64,000 nucleotides of DNA from Flavobacterium album (GCF_003096035.1 NZ_CP029186.1:3144001-3208000); one strand, 5' to 3'; counted from the stretch's first letter, positions 35,790 through 45,742 are shown. Numbers and translations: made by a program. The notes: generated by a model from the letters alone, not told the origin.

Positions 35790-37955
35790 TTATTTAATAA
35801 CCAGCTTTTGGGTTGCCAGTTTTCCATCGGCAGTAAGGGTAATGAAGTATACTCCGCTTTTTAGTGAGGACACATCAAGGTCGGACTGGGTACTTGTAAC
35901 CGTAGTTTTAAGTACTGTCTTGCACAATACATCGGTAACGGTTACACCTGCATTAGCGATGCTATTCTGCATTTGCAGAGTTACTTTTGATGATGCCGGG
36001 TTCGGGTAAAGTACAAAACCATTGGCAGTAAAATCAACTGTACCTGCAGTGTCCGTTATAGTGGTAGTGATGCTATTGGTATTCACAACCGGGTTAAAAT
36101 CAAAGTAAATACCGGCTTCTGCCGACATGGAATCTCCTACTATAACTGTAGCTTTAGGCTTTATTTTATAGATTACATAACCATGGCTTTCCTGCTCATT
36201 TACTTCTGCGCCCGGAAGCTGTATATTATTGAACCTGAACTCAACTTCATTACCTGTCCTGTTGGTTTGAAAATCATGGCTGCTTACTATTGGTTCGAAA
36301 GTATCCCAGTCAAGATTGCTGTCGAGTGTTGTGAGCACCTTTACATTGTGTGCATTGGCATCGCCCATATTTTGGAAACGGATGGTATAATGCAGGTAAT
36401 CATCGGATTGTTCTTCGGTTATGGATTCCCCTTCGCGGACGTTAATGTCGTTTGGATCCCAGGAATTGGTTACAATTTGATTTAATACGAAAATATTATT
36501 ATCGGGGTTGGTATCGGTTTCCCCATCATAGGTAGCGCTTATAGTGAAAGAAATTACATCGCCCATGTCTACAATACCCGGCATAGCCATGAGAAAGTCA
36601 ATAAACATTACCTCAGGATGGCAAGGAGCCAAATCGCTATAATTGAAGGTGAGTATATTTCCATTTTGTATAACAGGAAATGCCGCACCTGCAAAGTCTA
36701 AAGCTGTATCGTCAAATTGCAATGTTATGACACCATTGGCTTCTGATCCTCCATAATTGCTCAATATGATACCATAATTTGCGGGAAATCCGGGCTGCGC
36801 TGTATTTGAAGGACAGATAGATATTGCCACATCCCTGTTGTATGGCATGGACAGGCAAAAGTTTACGTTTTCAATATTTTCTTCTCCCATAACTACGGAT
36901 TGAGTGCCAGGGGTTATAACAACACCACTAAAATTAAAGGGATTTACAGTAATATTGTTATTTCCTTCCTGCACATTATGAAAGGTATAATTGCCATAAT
37001 CATCTGTATAAGCATACGTTGTATTATTCCCCGAAACACAGGAAACTAAGATATTTGCGGCAGGCATACCAGGTGTATCACATCCGTTTTCGAGAATGTC
37101 AAAAGATAAATGGCCGGAAATCTCAGGGCCGGAACATTCTACTATTTCAAGCAGAATTTCATATACTGTTATACACTCAGATGCATATACGTTTGAAACT
37201 GCCAGATAAAGAACCTCCATTGGGTATAAGCTGTAATAAACAGGTAATTCATTTATTGGATTAGCCCCTAACTGTGCATCCGTATAGTTTTCGTGAATGG
37301 TAAAAAATGAATCAGGATAATTGATTTGCAGCACGGCAATATAAGGTTCAAATTCAAATGCACCATGATATGGCATTGTCTCACATCCTATAAGAGGCTC
37401 CAGTACAATATCCGGGTTGTGATATATCGTAATGAGAGTACCGGTTGTACCTGAGCAATCACTATTTGGCATATAAGGAAAAATAGTCTGTGTTTCTGTT
37501 ATTACATCGCCAGGCAAAAGCTGTGTCCCCGTGCCGTCCTCGCCTGTATAATATTCTATGCCTGCCTCAACCTGTGGCAGCACATAACTTTCGCAAACGT
37601 ACACATCCTGAAACAAAGGGGTGCTCCCCCAAAAGCCTATCTCAAAAGATTGCTCATTAGCAGCATTATTAGCATTATTCCTAACCTTCATATAAATGTA
37701 CTGATGCTCATATCCGACTGGCATTGTATAGACTTCGGGGTTGGCAATAGGATTTGTATATAGATAGTCTGAAAAATATGTAACCGTATAGTCATTTGGT
37801 GACTGATCTCCTAAAACCATTGGTGTGCGTGTCGTAAGGTCAAATATTTCATTGCCGCATTGTACCATGTTCGATACCGGATAAATAGCTACCTGCGCAA
37901 AACCCGGAGCGCAGGACATTACAAAAAATGCAAGAAACAGTATTTTTTTTCTCAT
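35790..37955 (-). CDS. T9SS cargo protein with DUF7619-type domain
   Basis: A 721-residue secreted protein. Parts in order: signal peptide (residues 1-20, FFVMSCAPGFAQ); beta-sandwich repeats (about 30-270); an SdrD-B-like module (NILVSCVSGNNTTYAYTDDY); CARDB-like repeats; a DUF7619-type domain (WDPNDINVREG, FDFNPVVNT); and a C-terminal T9SS type A sorting domain starting LYPNPASSKVTLQM and ending ATQKLVIK. It would be carried by type IX secretion and anchored or released at the surface. It is a tandem paralogue of the next gene. Codon use is native. Confidence 0.88.
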   Translation of the reverse strand: MRKKILFLAFFVMSCAPGFAQVAIYPVSNMVQCGNEIFDLTTRTPMVLGDQSPNDYTVTYFSDYLYTNPIANPEVYTMPVGYEHQYIYMKVRNNANNAANEQSFEIGFWGSTPLFQDVYVCESYVLPQVEAGIEYYTGEDGTGTQLLPGDVITETQTIFPYMPNSDCSGTTGTLITIYHNPDIVLEPLIGCETMPYHGAFEFEPYIAVLQINYPDSFFTIHENYTDAQLGANPINELPVYYSLYPMEVLYLAVSNVYASECITVYEILLEIVECSGPEISGHLSFDILENGCDTPGMPAANILVSCVSGNNTTYAYTDDYGNYTFHNVQEGNNNITVNPFNFSGVVITPGTQSVVMGEENIENVNFCLSMPYNRDVAISICPSNTAQPGFPANYGIILSNYGGSEANGVITLQFDDTALDFAGAAFPVIQNGNILTFNYSDLAPCHPEVMFIDFLMAMPGIVDMGDVISFTISATYDGETDTNPDNNIFVLNQIVTNSWDPNDINVREGESITEEQSDDYLHYTIRFQNMGDANAHNVKVLTTLDSNLDWDTFEPIVSSHDFQTNRTGNEVEFRFNNIQLPGAEVNEQESHGYVIYKIKPKATVIVGDSMSAEAGIYFDFNPVVNTNSITTTITDTAGTVDFTANGFVLYPNPASSKVTLQMQNSIANAGVTVTDVLCKTVLKTTVTSTQSDLDVSSLKSGVYFITLTADGKLATQKLVIK

Positions 37956-38015
37956 AAAGATCTTATTGGTTATCTCTATAACAGTACAAACTTTAAATTC
38001 CCTACAGCTTATAGC

Positions 38016-38048
38016 ATAAAAAATGCCGCAGATTATCGAACTGCGGCA
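38016..38048 (-). terminator. Intrinsic terminator of the second T9SS cargo gene
   Basis: ATGCCGCAG/CTGCGGCA hairpin with a minus-strand T run, copied with one base change from the terminator near 35,740. Confidence 0.85.
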
Positions 38049-38074
38049 CTTCTATTATAAAGCAATTTTTTTAA

Positions 38075-40483
38075 TTATTTAATAACCAGCTTTTGGGTTG
38101 CCAGTTTTCCATCGGCATTCAGGGTAATAAAGTACACGCCGCTTTTTAGTGAGGAAACATCGAGGTCGGACTGGGCACCTGTAACCGTAGTTTTAAGTAC
38201 TGTCTTGCCCAATACATCAGTAACGGTCACACCTGCGTTAGTTGCTGTGCTGTTTTGCATTTGCAGCGTTACTTTTGATGATGCCGGGTTCGGGTAAAGT
38301 ACAAAACCATTGGCATTAAAGTCTCCTATACCTGCTGTGCCCATTACGGTAGTTGTAATGCTGTTAGTATTTACTACAGGGTTGAAGTCGAAATAGATAC
38401 CGGCCTCTGCCGACATAGAATCTCCTATAACAACAGTTGCTTTAGGCTTGATCCTGTATTCGATAAAGCCATGGCTTTCCGGTTCATTCACCTGAGAACC
38501 TGCAAGCTCAATACCATCAAACCTAAACTCTACTTCGTTGCCATTGCCGCCACGGTTTGCCTGGAAGCTGTGGCTGGAAACCATCGGCTGGAAAGTGCTC
38601 CAGTCAAGATTATTGTCCAGCGTGGTAAGTATTTTTACATTGTGCGCATTGGCATTACCCATATTTTGGAAACGGATGGTGTAATGCAGGTAACCATCTG
38701 CCTGAGCTTCGGTGATCTGCTCACCTTCGCGTACATTGATGTCGTTAGGATCCCATGAATTAGTAGCTATGTGGCTCATTTCATAGGTATTGTTATCCGG
38801 ATTAATATCACCTGATAGTGGTGTAACGTTAGCAGTGAATGAAATTACATCACCAAGGTCTACAGTGCCCGGCAGGCCTACCATGAAATTAACATAGATA
38901 TAGGTTGTCTGATACGGCTGTACAGGCCCGTAGTTAAAACTAAGCACATTGCCTGCCTGCACCATAGCGGGCGATGAAGAAATATAATCGAGCTGGGTAT
39001 CGTTAAACTGTAAAGATACCGTGCCGGTGGCAGACGTATTGCCATAGTTATATACTGCCACCAGATAGGTAGCTAAAAATCCTGGCTGCGCAGCAGTTGT
39101 AGGATATACAAATACAGCTACATCGGTTACCGGTGCCGGAGGTGTAAGACAGAAGTTAATGCCATCAACGTTTTCATTTATCGTCAACGGATAGCTTGCA
39201 GGAGCAGCAATTAGATTAGTAGGATAATAGGTATTTACATACACTGTAATCTCCGAAGCCGGAACATTATAAAAAGTATAATTTCCGTTTGCATCGGTAT
39301 AGGCATAATTTCCATAATTCCCGGATAAATAATACACTTGTACACCGGCAGCAGGAGCGTCGCTTTCACTGCATCCATTGCCGTCTGCATCATAGGCTAC
39401 ATGTCCTGAAACAGTAAAAGTGTCTCCGCATTGTGTCACAATAATAGCCAATTCCCGAGTAACCACCCCATTTTCGGTTACAACACCTACATAGAGCACT
39501 TGTTGCCCGGGCACATTATTCATATATTCATTTATATCGACAATAGCATTAGTGCCATTTAAAGCATCATCATACGTTTCATAAATACCCATATTCAATA
39601 CACCCGGATTACTGTTATAGATAATTCCGTAAACAGGCTCAAGGTTGAAGACTGCCACACCATCACCATTATCATCACAAGCTGTAAGCGGCTCCAGATA
39701 AGGAATACAGTCGACACCATTTGTTATTGTTATATAGACATCATATTCCGTCACACAACTTCCATTTGAACCCATGATATATATTACCTGCGACGTAGTG
39801 ATTACATCTCCCTGCGATAATGGGGTACCTGTACCACCCGGGCCTGTATAATAATTAAAAGGTTGGGGCAATACTGGCAGCGTGTAACTCTCGCAGGAAA
39901 CTACTTCTGGGAAGAAGCCAGTTTCAGGGCTATTGAGTATTGTTACGGTAAAGCTGCTTTCATTACTACATGTGCCGCTGGACGCATAAATGTAAATAGT
40001 AATAGAAGTAGTAATAGTAGTCCCGGCCGCTATCATTGTGCCTGTACCATTAGGCGCTGTATAATAATTCCCACTATTCAGGGCAGGAAGTACAAAACTG
40101 TCGCAAACCGCTATGTCGCTTACTTCGGGAACAAACGGGGCGGGCCAAAACCCTACGACAAAGCTGGTAAGGGCAAAATCGCCTGTAGTGTTATTAGAAA
40201 CACGAATGTACAGCGCCTGCTCGATACTGCCTGTGGTTATCATGAAAGCTGTAGGATTCGCGATTGGGTTTACATTCATTTCCGCATCCTGGTAACTTAA
40301 ATAATACATTACTGTATAATCGTTGGGGGACTGGTTTGCTAAAGTGATCGGCGTGCGGGTGGTCAGGTCAAAGACCTCGCTGTTGCATTGCACCATATCG
40401 GGCACCGGATAGGCGTTAACCTGAGCAAAAGACTGAAAGCTGAACATGGCAAACAGTGCCAGGAAGAGTAATTTCATTTTCAT
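38075..40483 (-). CDS. T9SS cargo protein, tandem paralogue
   Basis: An 802-residue relative of the preceding cargo gene. The start is chosen at MKMKLLFLALFAMFSFQSFA, the signal peptide; an in-frame start upstream adds residues that do not fit one. It has extra beta-sandwich repeats (EVSDIAVCDSFVLPALNSG and PEVVSCESYTLPVLPQP) relative to its neighbour. It then has the same SdrD-B-like, DUF7619-type and T9SS sorting modules, with near-identical C-termini. Shared words such as FDLTTRTPI, QSPNDYTV and NAHNVKILTTLD show recent duplication. The function is probably adhesion or surface binding. Confidence 0.88.
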   Translation of the reverse strand: MKMKLLFLALFAMFSFQSFAQVNAYPVPDMVQCNSEVFDLTTRTPITLANQSPNDYTVMYYLSYQDAEMNVNPIANPTAFMITTGSIEQALYIRVSNNTTGDFALTSFVVGFWPAPFVPEVSDIAVCDSFVLPALNSGNYYTAPNGTGTMIAAGTTITTSITIYIYASSGTCSNESSFTVTILNSPETGFFPEVVSCESYTLPVLPQPFNYYTGPGGTGTPLSQGDVITTSQVIYIMGSNGSCVTEYDVYITITNGVDCIPYLEPLTACDDNGDGVAVFNLEPVYGIIYNSNPGVLNMGIYETYDDALNGTNAIVDINEYMNNVPGQQVLYVGVVTENGVVTRELAIIVTQCGDTFTVSGHVAYDADGNGCSESDAPAAGVQVYYLSGNYGNYAYTDANGNYTFYNVPASEITVYVNTYYPTNLIAAPASYPLTINENVDGINFCLTPPAPVTDVAVFVYPTTAAQPGFLATYLVAVYNYGNTSATGTVSLQFNDTQLDYISSSPAMVQAGNVLSFNYGPVQPYQTTYIYVNFMVGLPGTVDLGDVISFTANVTPLSGDINPDNNTYEMSHIATNSWDPNDINVREGEQITEAQADGYLHYTIRFQNMGNANAHNVKILTTLDNNLDWSTFQPMVSSHSFQANRGGNGNEVEFRFDGIELAGSQVNEPESHGFIEYRIKPKATVVIGDSMSAEAGIYFDFNPVVNTNSITTTVMGTAGIGDFNANGFVLYPNPASSKVTLQMQNSTATNAGVTVTDVLGKTVLKTTVTGAQSDLDVSSLKSGVYFITLNADGKLATQKLVIK

Positions 40484-40591
40484 ATAGGTTGGTATTAATT
40501 TGTTGTTGTAACTATAACAGGACAAATGTTAAATCCCCTACCCATATTCAAAAGAACTTTTATTTTTACTTAAAAAACTAAATATCGCGTA

Positions 40592-40618
40592 ATAAAAAAG
40601 CCCTGCAAATACAAGGCT
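40592..40618 (-). terminator. Intrinsic terminator of the DUF4294 gene
   Basis: AGCCCTTGTA/TGCAAGGCT-like pairing (AGCCTTG/CAGGGCT) followed on the minus strand by TTTTTTATT. It starts 10 nt past the stop codon. Confidence 0.6.
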
Positions 40619-40627
40619 CAATGAACT

Positions 40628-41266
40628 TTACTTTTTCCGCCAGTTATCCGTTATGGCATCGTAGTCTATCTTAAATGCAGGGTCCTGCTTTATAAGGCGC
40701 TTTTCATCAAAAGCCTTTATCAGGTAGCCTTCTATCATATAATCTTCGGCAATGGTGGCAGGGCTGTATGTTGCCTTTAGGTTAATATCAAAAAGCCTCG
40801 CCATACGGTTGGACCAGAATGCCTTCCAACCGCTTTTATGTTCCTTTATCAGGTCGAATGTTGAATGGCCGGTTTGCCGGTAGATCAGCTTTACCAATAT
40901 CTGCCCTTCTTTCCGTGACAGTTTTTTCAGCTGTGCCTCAAATTCGTCCTCAAGGTATTTCTCCACGATTTTGGCATATTTTTTCTTCTCCCTGTCGGTC
41001 TTCAGTTTCTTCATATTGTTATCCAGAAGCGTAAGCCTGTCGGCGGCAATTTTCGCATACGGATACACCTTAAGCACCCTTTTCCGCAACAGGAGCAGCT
41101 GTTTTTTTTCATCCGGTGATATGGAATCTTTCACGTTGGATATAACGATCTCACGCAACTCTGTACTGAACGTGATCGTGTCGTTCTCTATAGTATCAGT
41201 AACCACCTGGGCATTTGCGCCCACGCTTAAAAATATCAGGAATATAAAGTATACCCGTGCTTTCAT
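40628..41266 (-). CDS. DUF4294 family exported protein
   Basis: A 212-residue protein with a signal peptide (MKARVYFIFLIFLSVGANAQ). The conserved block LLLRKRVLKVYPYAKIAADR and later LEDEFEAQLKKLSRKEGQIL fit DUF4294, a Bacteroidota family of unknown role. A TAATTTTG sequence (41284-41291, minus strand) matches TAnnTTTG and lies 18 nt before the start. It is divergent from the M42 peptidase. Confidence 0.82.
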   Translation of the reverse strand: MKARVYFIFLIFLSVGANAQVVTDTIENDTITFSTELREIVISNVKDSISPDEKKQLLLLRKRVLKVYPYAKIAADRLTLLDNNMKKLKTDREKKKYAKIVEKYLEDEFEAQLKKLSRKEGQILVKLIYRQTGHSTFDLIKEHKSGWKAFWSNRMARLFDINLKATYSPATIAEDYMIEGYLIKAFDEKRLIKQDPAFKIDYDAITDNWRKK

Positions 41267-41346
41267 TGTTAAGAAATTTATGCCAAAATTATGCATTATT
41301 ATATAACTCTGTAATCTAATTTATATTTTAGCCAAAAATTAAATTA

Positions 41347-42435
41347 ATGGCATCAAATTCTATACTTACCGACACTTCTCTTGCCTTTTTAGAGCAATAC
41401 CTGAATAACCCCTCGCCTACCGGACACGAATCGGGCGGGCAGAAAATATGGATGGACTACCTTAAGCCGTATGTAGACACTTTTATTACCGATACCTACG
41501 GTACTGCTGTGGGCGTCATTAACCCCGATGCACCCTACAAAGTGGTTATTGAAGGGCACAGTGATGAGATTTCATGGTATGTAAACTACATTACCGAGAA
41601 CGGCCTTATCTACGTTATCCGCAACGGTGGTTCCGACCATATGATCGCTCCATCCAAGCGTGTCAATATCCATACCAAAAATGGTATTGTAAAAGGTGTT
41701 TTCGGCTGGCCGGCCATACACACGCGCAACCGCAGCAAAGAAGAGCCTGCCAAAATTGAGACTATCTTTATCGACTGCGGCTGTTCTACCAAAGAGGAGG
41801 TAGAGAAACTGGGCATCCACGTGGGCTGCGTTATCACCTACCCTGATGATTTCATGATCCTGAACGAAAACAAATTCGTATGCCGCGCTATAGATAACCG
41901 CATAGGCGGGTTCATGATTGCCGAAGTAGCGCGACTGCTTCATGAAAACAAGAAGAAGCTGCCGTTCGGTCTTTACATCACCAATTCCGTACAGGAAGAA
42001 GTTGGCCTTCGCGGCGCGGAAATGATCACCAAGACCATCAGGCCGAATGTTGCCATAGTTACCGACGTATGCCACGACAGCACCACACCGATGATCGATA
42101 AGCGCATTGAAGGCGAAACCCAGATAGGAAAAGGCCCGGTAATCACCTACGCGCCTGCCGTGCAGAATAACCTACGCGAGCTTATCTTAGAGACTGCTGC
42201 AAAGAACGAGATTCCTTTCCAAAGGCTGGCATCATCGCGTGTGACAGGTACCGATACCGATGCATTTGCCTACAGTAACGGCGGTGTTGCTTCGGCGCTT
42301 ATTTCATTGCCGCTTCGCTATATGCATACAACTGTAGAAATGGTACAGCGTGAGGATGTTGAGAACGTGATTAGGCTTATTTATGAAACATTGCTGAATA
42401 TAGAGAACGAGGAGACGTTTTCTTATTTTAAATAA
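41347..42435 (+). CDS. M42-family aminopeptidase (glutamyl aminopeptidase/endoglucanase type)
   Basis: A 362-residue cytoplasmic metalloaminopeptidase. Metal ligands are seen in IEGHSDEISW (His, Asp), CRAIDNRIGG (Asp), the catalytic QEEVGLRGA, VTDVCHDST (Asp) and YMHTTVEM (His). It has no signal peptide and is of full length. Such enzymes degrade peptides as large self-assembled dodecamers. Probably monocistronic, with a bidirectional terminator downstream. Confidence 0.93.
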   Translation: MASNSILTDTSLAFLEQYLNNPSPTGHESGGQKIWMDYLKPYVDTFITDTYGTAVGVINPDAPYKVVIEGHSDEISWYVNYITENGLIYVIRNGGSDHMIAPSKRVNIHTKNGIVKGVFGWPAIHTRNRSKEEPAKIETIFIDCGCSTKEEVEKLGIHVGCVITYPDDFMILNENKFVCRAIDNRIGGFMIAEVARLLHENKKKLPFGLYITNSVQEEVGLRGAEMITKTIRPNVAIVTDVCHDSTTPMIDKRIEGETQIGKGPVITYAPAVQNNLRELILETAAKNEIPFQRLASSRVTGTDTDAFAYSNGGVASALISLPLRYMHTTVEMVQREDVENVIRLIYETLLNIENEETFSYFK

Positions 42436-42461
42436 TATTATACCAATGTCTTAAAAATAAA

Positions 42462-42495
42462 AAAAGCATCTGCCGCGGCGGATGCTTTTCTTTTT
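42462..42495. terminator. Bidirectional intrinsic terminator
   Basis: AAAAGCATC-TGCC/GGCG-GATGCTTTT around GC, with A-rich and T-rich flanks, lies between convergent genes. Confidence 0.85.
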
Positions 42496-42509
42496 AAGGG
42501 AACTAAGAT

Positions 42510-42899
42510 TTAAGCGTTTTGTGCTGCCTTAAGCAGTTCTACAGCCTCACCGGCATTAGAAAGCTGGGCATACTTCAAAGCTGTAAATCCTTTTTCGCAC
42601 TTAACCTTCACGTTGGCACCTTTTTCAAGTAACATTTTGATGATCTCCACATTGTTGTAGCGCGCGGCTATCATAAGGGGAGTCATGCCGTTAGACAGTT
42701 CATCGACAGAAGCACCATATTCGATGAATTTTTTAACGGCATCAACATCTCCTTTAGAGATCGCTACACCAAGCGGGGTTGTAGTCACATACGTCCTTAC
42801 TAACTCAAATTTGTTGGAAGTAGTTTCAACAGTTGAAGCAATTGCTGCATTACTGAATGTTACAAGAGCCAGTCCTAAATAAATGATCGCTTTTTTCAT
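42510..42899 (-). CDS. Exported ankyrin-repeat protein
   Basis: A 129-residue protein with a signal peptide (MKKAIIYLGLALVTFSNAA) and about three ankyrin repeats at residues 40-125, with words such as AISKGDVDAVKKFIEYGASVD and MTPLMIAARYNNVEIIKMLL. Small periplasmic ankyrin proteins of this type are common in Bacteroidota, with no enzymatic role. Its transcript converges on the M42 peptidase gene at a shared terminator. Confidence 0.85.
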   Translation of the reverse strand: MKKAIIYLGLALVTFSNAAIASTVETTSNKFELVRTYVTTTPLGVAISKGDVDAVKKFIEYGASVDELSNGMTPLMIAARYNNVEIIKMLLEKGANVKVKCEKGFTALKYAQLSNAGEAVELLKAAQNA

Positions 42900-43061
42900 G
42901 ATGATTGAATTTTTAATTGATGATTGTTTTTATATTTTTGATTGTTACCGGTTGATTAGGCCGTTTGAAGTAATAGACGCATACAACCACCTAAACGTTA
43001 CTGTAAAATTTAATTTTAACACACATTTAACAGATTAATCTTACTATGCACGCCTACTAAA

Positions 43062-43093
43062 AACAAAAAACCACCTGCGGTTACAGGTGGTTT
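43062..43093 (-). terminator. Intrinsic terminator of purC
   Basis: AAACCACCTG and CAGGTGGTTT pair, with TTTTTTGTTTT following on the minus strand. Confidence 0.85.
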
Positions 43094-43112
43094 GGATGAA
43101 TAATTTTGAGAA

Positions 43113-44066
43113 TTATTTTTTTAGGTAATTCGTTACATTTTTTTCGATGCGCTCCAGAATGTTACTGATATCTGCTTTGCCGAACTTCTCCCCGATGATA
43201 TTTTCATATAGTTCGATATACCTGTCTGAAACGCTTTCGATGTATTCTTCGGTCATTTCAGGTATCACCTGTCCTTCTTTACCCTGGAAATTATTAGCGA
43301 TCAGCCATTGCCTTACGAATTCTTTTGAAAGCTGCTTTTGGGCCTCGCCTCTGTTTTGACGCTCACCGTAACCATCGGCATAAAAATAACGGGAGGAATC
43401 GGGCGTGTGTATCTCATCTATAAGCACTATTGTGCCATCTTTTTTCCTGCCGAACTCATACTTGGTATCTACCAGTATCAATCCGCGGGATGCTGCGATC
43501 TCGGTACCTTTTTCAAAAAGTGCGCGGGTATATTTTTCAAGGACACTGTAATCTTCTTCGGAAACAATGCCCTTGGTAATGATGTCCTGACGCGAAATAT
43601 CGGCATCATGCTCGCCGTTATCAGCTTTTGTTGTCGGCGTGATTATTGGTGCGGGGAATTTATCATTCTCCTTCAGGCCTTCAGGAAGCTCCACGCCACA
43701 CAATACCCTGCGCCCGGCTGCATATTCGCGCGCCGCATGGCCTGACAGGTAGCCGCGTATTACCATTTCTACCTTAAAAGGCTCACACAGGTGGCCTACG
43801 GCAACATTAGGGTCGGGCGTATCTATAAGCCAGTTGGGAACAATATCCTCGGTAAGGCGCATGAATTTGGTCGCGATCTGGTTTAGTATCTGTCCTTTGT
43901 AGGGAATGCCTTTCGGAAGCACCACATCAAAGGCCGAAAGCCTGTCGGTGGCTACCATGACAAGCAGCTCATCATTGATGTTATACACTTCCCTTACCTT
44001 ACCTCGGTAAACAGATTTCTGTCCCGGAAAATTGAAATCGGTAGTTGTTATCGTCTTTTGTGACAT
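43113..44066 (-). CDS. purC: SAICAR synthase
   Basis: A 317-residue enzyme of purine synthesis that joins CAIR and aspartate with ATP. It has the family blocks [38 protein letters not shown] and LVDTKYEFG, then [12 protein letters not shown]. It is the longer form, beyond about 300 residues, seen in Bacteroidota and yeast. The start MSQKTIT is preferred; the longer reading covers the promoter. It is alone, with no other pur gene nearby. Confidence 0.95.
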   Translation of the reverse strand: MSQKTITTTDFNFPGQKSVYRGKVREVYNINDELLVMVATDRLSAFDVVLPKGIPYKGQILNQIATKFMRLTEDIVPNWLIDTPDPNVAVGHLCEPFKVEMVIRGYLSGHAAREYAAGRRVLCGVELPEGLKENDKFPAPIITPTTKADNGEHDADISRQDIITKGIVSEEDYSVLEKYTRALFEKGTEIAASRGLILVDTKYEFGRKKDGTIVLIDEIHTPDSSRYFYADGYGERQNRGEAQKQLSKEFVRQWLIANNFQGKEGQVIPEMTEEYIESVSDRYIELYENIIGEKFGKADISNILERIEKNVTNYLKK

Positions 44067-44093
44067 GTGTTGTTGTTTTGTGTAGTTGAGGTG

Positions 44094-44101
44094 CAAAAAT
44101 A
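44094..44101 (-). promoter_or_regulatory. Promoter -7 box of purC
   Basis: TATTTTTG on the minus strand, an exact TAnnTTTG match, lies 27 nt before the purC ATG. A weak TTG-like site sits about 20 nt further upstream. I saw no purine riboswitch. Confidence 0.55.
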
Positions 44102-44114
44102 AGAAAGATAATTA

Positions 44115-44540
44115 TCAGCTCACCTGTTTATCTTTCAATTTATATCGAATTGCAAAAACTGTATTTATTATAAAAGAAATTATCACTCCCAATGCTGTTA
44201 AAAAAGTGAACAGGTACTCATATTTGATATGCTCGATTCCCCACATTACCGGAAGGGCAAACAGAAAGCATAAATTTATGACTGAAACTATACTGTTCAG
44301 CCGCATTTTTAGTATCCACAAAAAAGTGTATCCAAACACAAATAATAGTGTAGAAAAGATTGCTAATAAAGCTGCCAGGTCATTCATCAGATCCCAGGCC
44401 CACCCGACAGTTTTATTCATTCCCCAGGTTCCAAGCGAGCCACTGCCTAATGAGATCCCTAATACAAGTATGATGATAAAAGCACCTATTACAGTGACTA
44501 GCAGTGAAAGCAAAAGCGTCTTCGGTTTTCTAAAATCCAT
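44115..44540 (-). CDS. Membrane protein of unknown function
   Basis: A 141-residue protein with four hydrophobic helices (about residues 11-30, 53-75, 81-100 and 110-130). It opens MDFRKPKTLLLSLLVTV and ends with a basic tail (IRYKLKDKQVS). No family is recognised. It is on the same strand as purC, with its end just upstream of the purC promoter. Confidence 0.5.
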   Translation of the reverse strand: MDFRKPKTLLLSLLVTVIGAFIIILVLGISLGSGSLGTWGMNKTVGWAWDLMNDLAALLAIFSTLLFVFGYTFLWILKMRLNSIVSVINLCFLFALPVMWGIEHIKYEYLFTFLTALGVIISFIINTVFAIRYKLKDKQVS

Positions 44541-44554
44541 TTTTTAAAATTCAA

Positions 44555-44586
44555 ACACCTGACAGGTTTTGAAACCTGTCAGGTGT
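44555..44586. repeat. Perfect 15-bp palindrome (dispersed repeat)
   Basis: ACACCTGACAGGTTT, a 2-nt loop (TG), and AAACCTGTCAGGTGT. It lies upstream of the small membrane protein on the minus strand. Related palindromes follow within 60 bases and near 32,785. It lacks a T run, so it is not a normal terminator. Confidence 0.7.
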
Positions 44587-44603
44587 AATAGTAATGCTCT
44601 ATT

Positions 44604-44639
44604 TAAACCTACAAGGTTCTTAAAAACCTTGCAGGTTGG
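44604..44639. repeat. Palindromic repeat of the ACCTTGCAGGTT family
   Basis: AACCTACAAGGTT faces AACCTTGCAGGTT around CTTAAA with one mismatch. It is a diverged sibling of the adjacent 15-bp palindrome. A further repeat-like stretch (ACTAGGACTAAGCTCCTAAG, then CCTCAGTCCCTCAGCACCTT) continues to the phoH stop codon. Confidence 0.65.
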
Positions 44640-44690
44640 ATAACATACTAGGACTAAGCTCCTAAGAACCTCAGTCCCTCAGCACCTTCC

Positions 44691-45644
44691 TCAATCATGA
44701 TTCTCAATGCTTTTATAAGCATCAATAATTTTCTTCACGAGGCGGTGGCGCACGATATCCTTATCATCAAGATAAATGATGCCTACACCCTCCACGTCTT
44801 TTAATATAAGTATCGCCTCCTTAAGCCCCGATATGGTACGGCGCGGCAGGTCGACCTGGCCGGGATCGCCGGTGATCATGAACTTGGCATTCTTGCCCAT
44901 ACGGGTAAGGAACATCTTCATTTGCGAGTGGGTTGTATTCTGCGCCTCATCGAGGATCACGAATGCATGGTCAAGCGTGCGGCCGCGCATGAACGCGAGT
45001 GGGGCTATCTGGATGATGCCTTTAAGTATATAGTCTTCCAGCGTTTGCGGCGGTATCATGTCGCGCAGGGCATCATATAGCGGTTGCATGTATGGGTCCA
45101 GCTTTTCCTTCATATCACCGGGAAGGAAACCGAGGTTCTCCCCCGCTTCTACTGCGGGACGCGTAAGGATGATTCTTTTCACCTGTTTTTCCTTGAGCGC
45201 TTTTACGGCAAGGGCAACACCTGTATACGTTTTGCCCGTACCGGCCGGGCCAATGGCGAATACCATGTCGTTCTTCGCCATATAGTCTACCAGTTTCTGC
45301 TGGTTAGGCGTCATGGCCTTAATGAGCTTGCCGCCCAGGCCGTGCACGAGTATCTTGTCGCTCGGGTCCATGTGTTCCACCTGCGAGTTGCTCTGGATGA
45401 CCCTTTCGATCACGTTGTCGTCGATGTTGTTGTAGCGGGTAAAATGCTGCATCAGCCTCTTGAAGCGGTTCTCGAACTCATCGAGCATCTCTTTTTCGCC
45501 GTAGGCCTTGAGGGTGGTGTCGCGTGCAACGATCTTCAGCTTGGGATAATATTTTTTAATGGTTTCAAGATGGGAGTCCTGAGCGCCCCAAAAATCCTTC
45601 GGGGCAATATCGTTCAATTCAATTATTCTTTCGTTCAAAAGCAA
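44691..45644 (-). CDS. PhoH-family ATPase
   Basis: A 317-residue protein with Walker A GPAGTGKT (residues 132-139) and Walker B AFVILDEAQNTT, plus sensor-type MFLTRMGKNAKFMITGDPGQ. N-terminal residues 1-110 carry an RNA-binding-like domain. Members resemble the ATP-binding PhoH protein and are linked to RNA metabolism and stress; the exact role is unclear. It diverges from the SAM hydrolase/transferase-family gene. Confidence 0.92.
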   Translation of the reverse strand: MLLNERIIELNDIAPKDFWGAQDSHLETIKKYYPKLKIVARDTTLKAYGEKEMLDEFENRFKRLMQHFTRYNNIDDNVIERVIQSNSQVEHMDPSDKILVHGLGGKLIKAMTPNQQKLVDYMAKNDMVFAIGPAGTGKTYTGVALAVKALKEKQVKRIILTRPAVEAGENLGFLPGDMKEKLDPYMQPLYDALRDMIPPQTLEDYILKGIIQIAPLAFMRGRTLDHAFVILDEAQNTTHSQMKMFLTRMGKNAKFMITGDPGQVDLPRRTISGLKEAILILKDVEGVGIIYLDDKDIVRHRLVKKIIDAYKSIENHD

Positions 45645-45742
45645 GTTTTTTTAATTAGAGAAATAAGCCATATAATTATTAGCTTTGCATTCAAATTTAG
45701 TGAAATTTAATCTCGCTTTTTGTAAAAGTTTTACACAATTTT

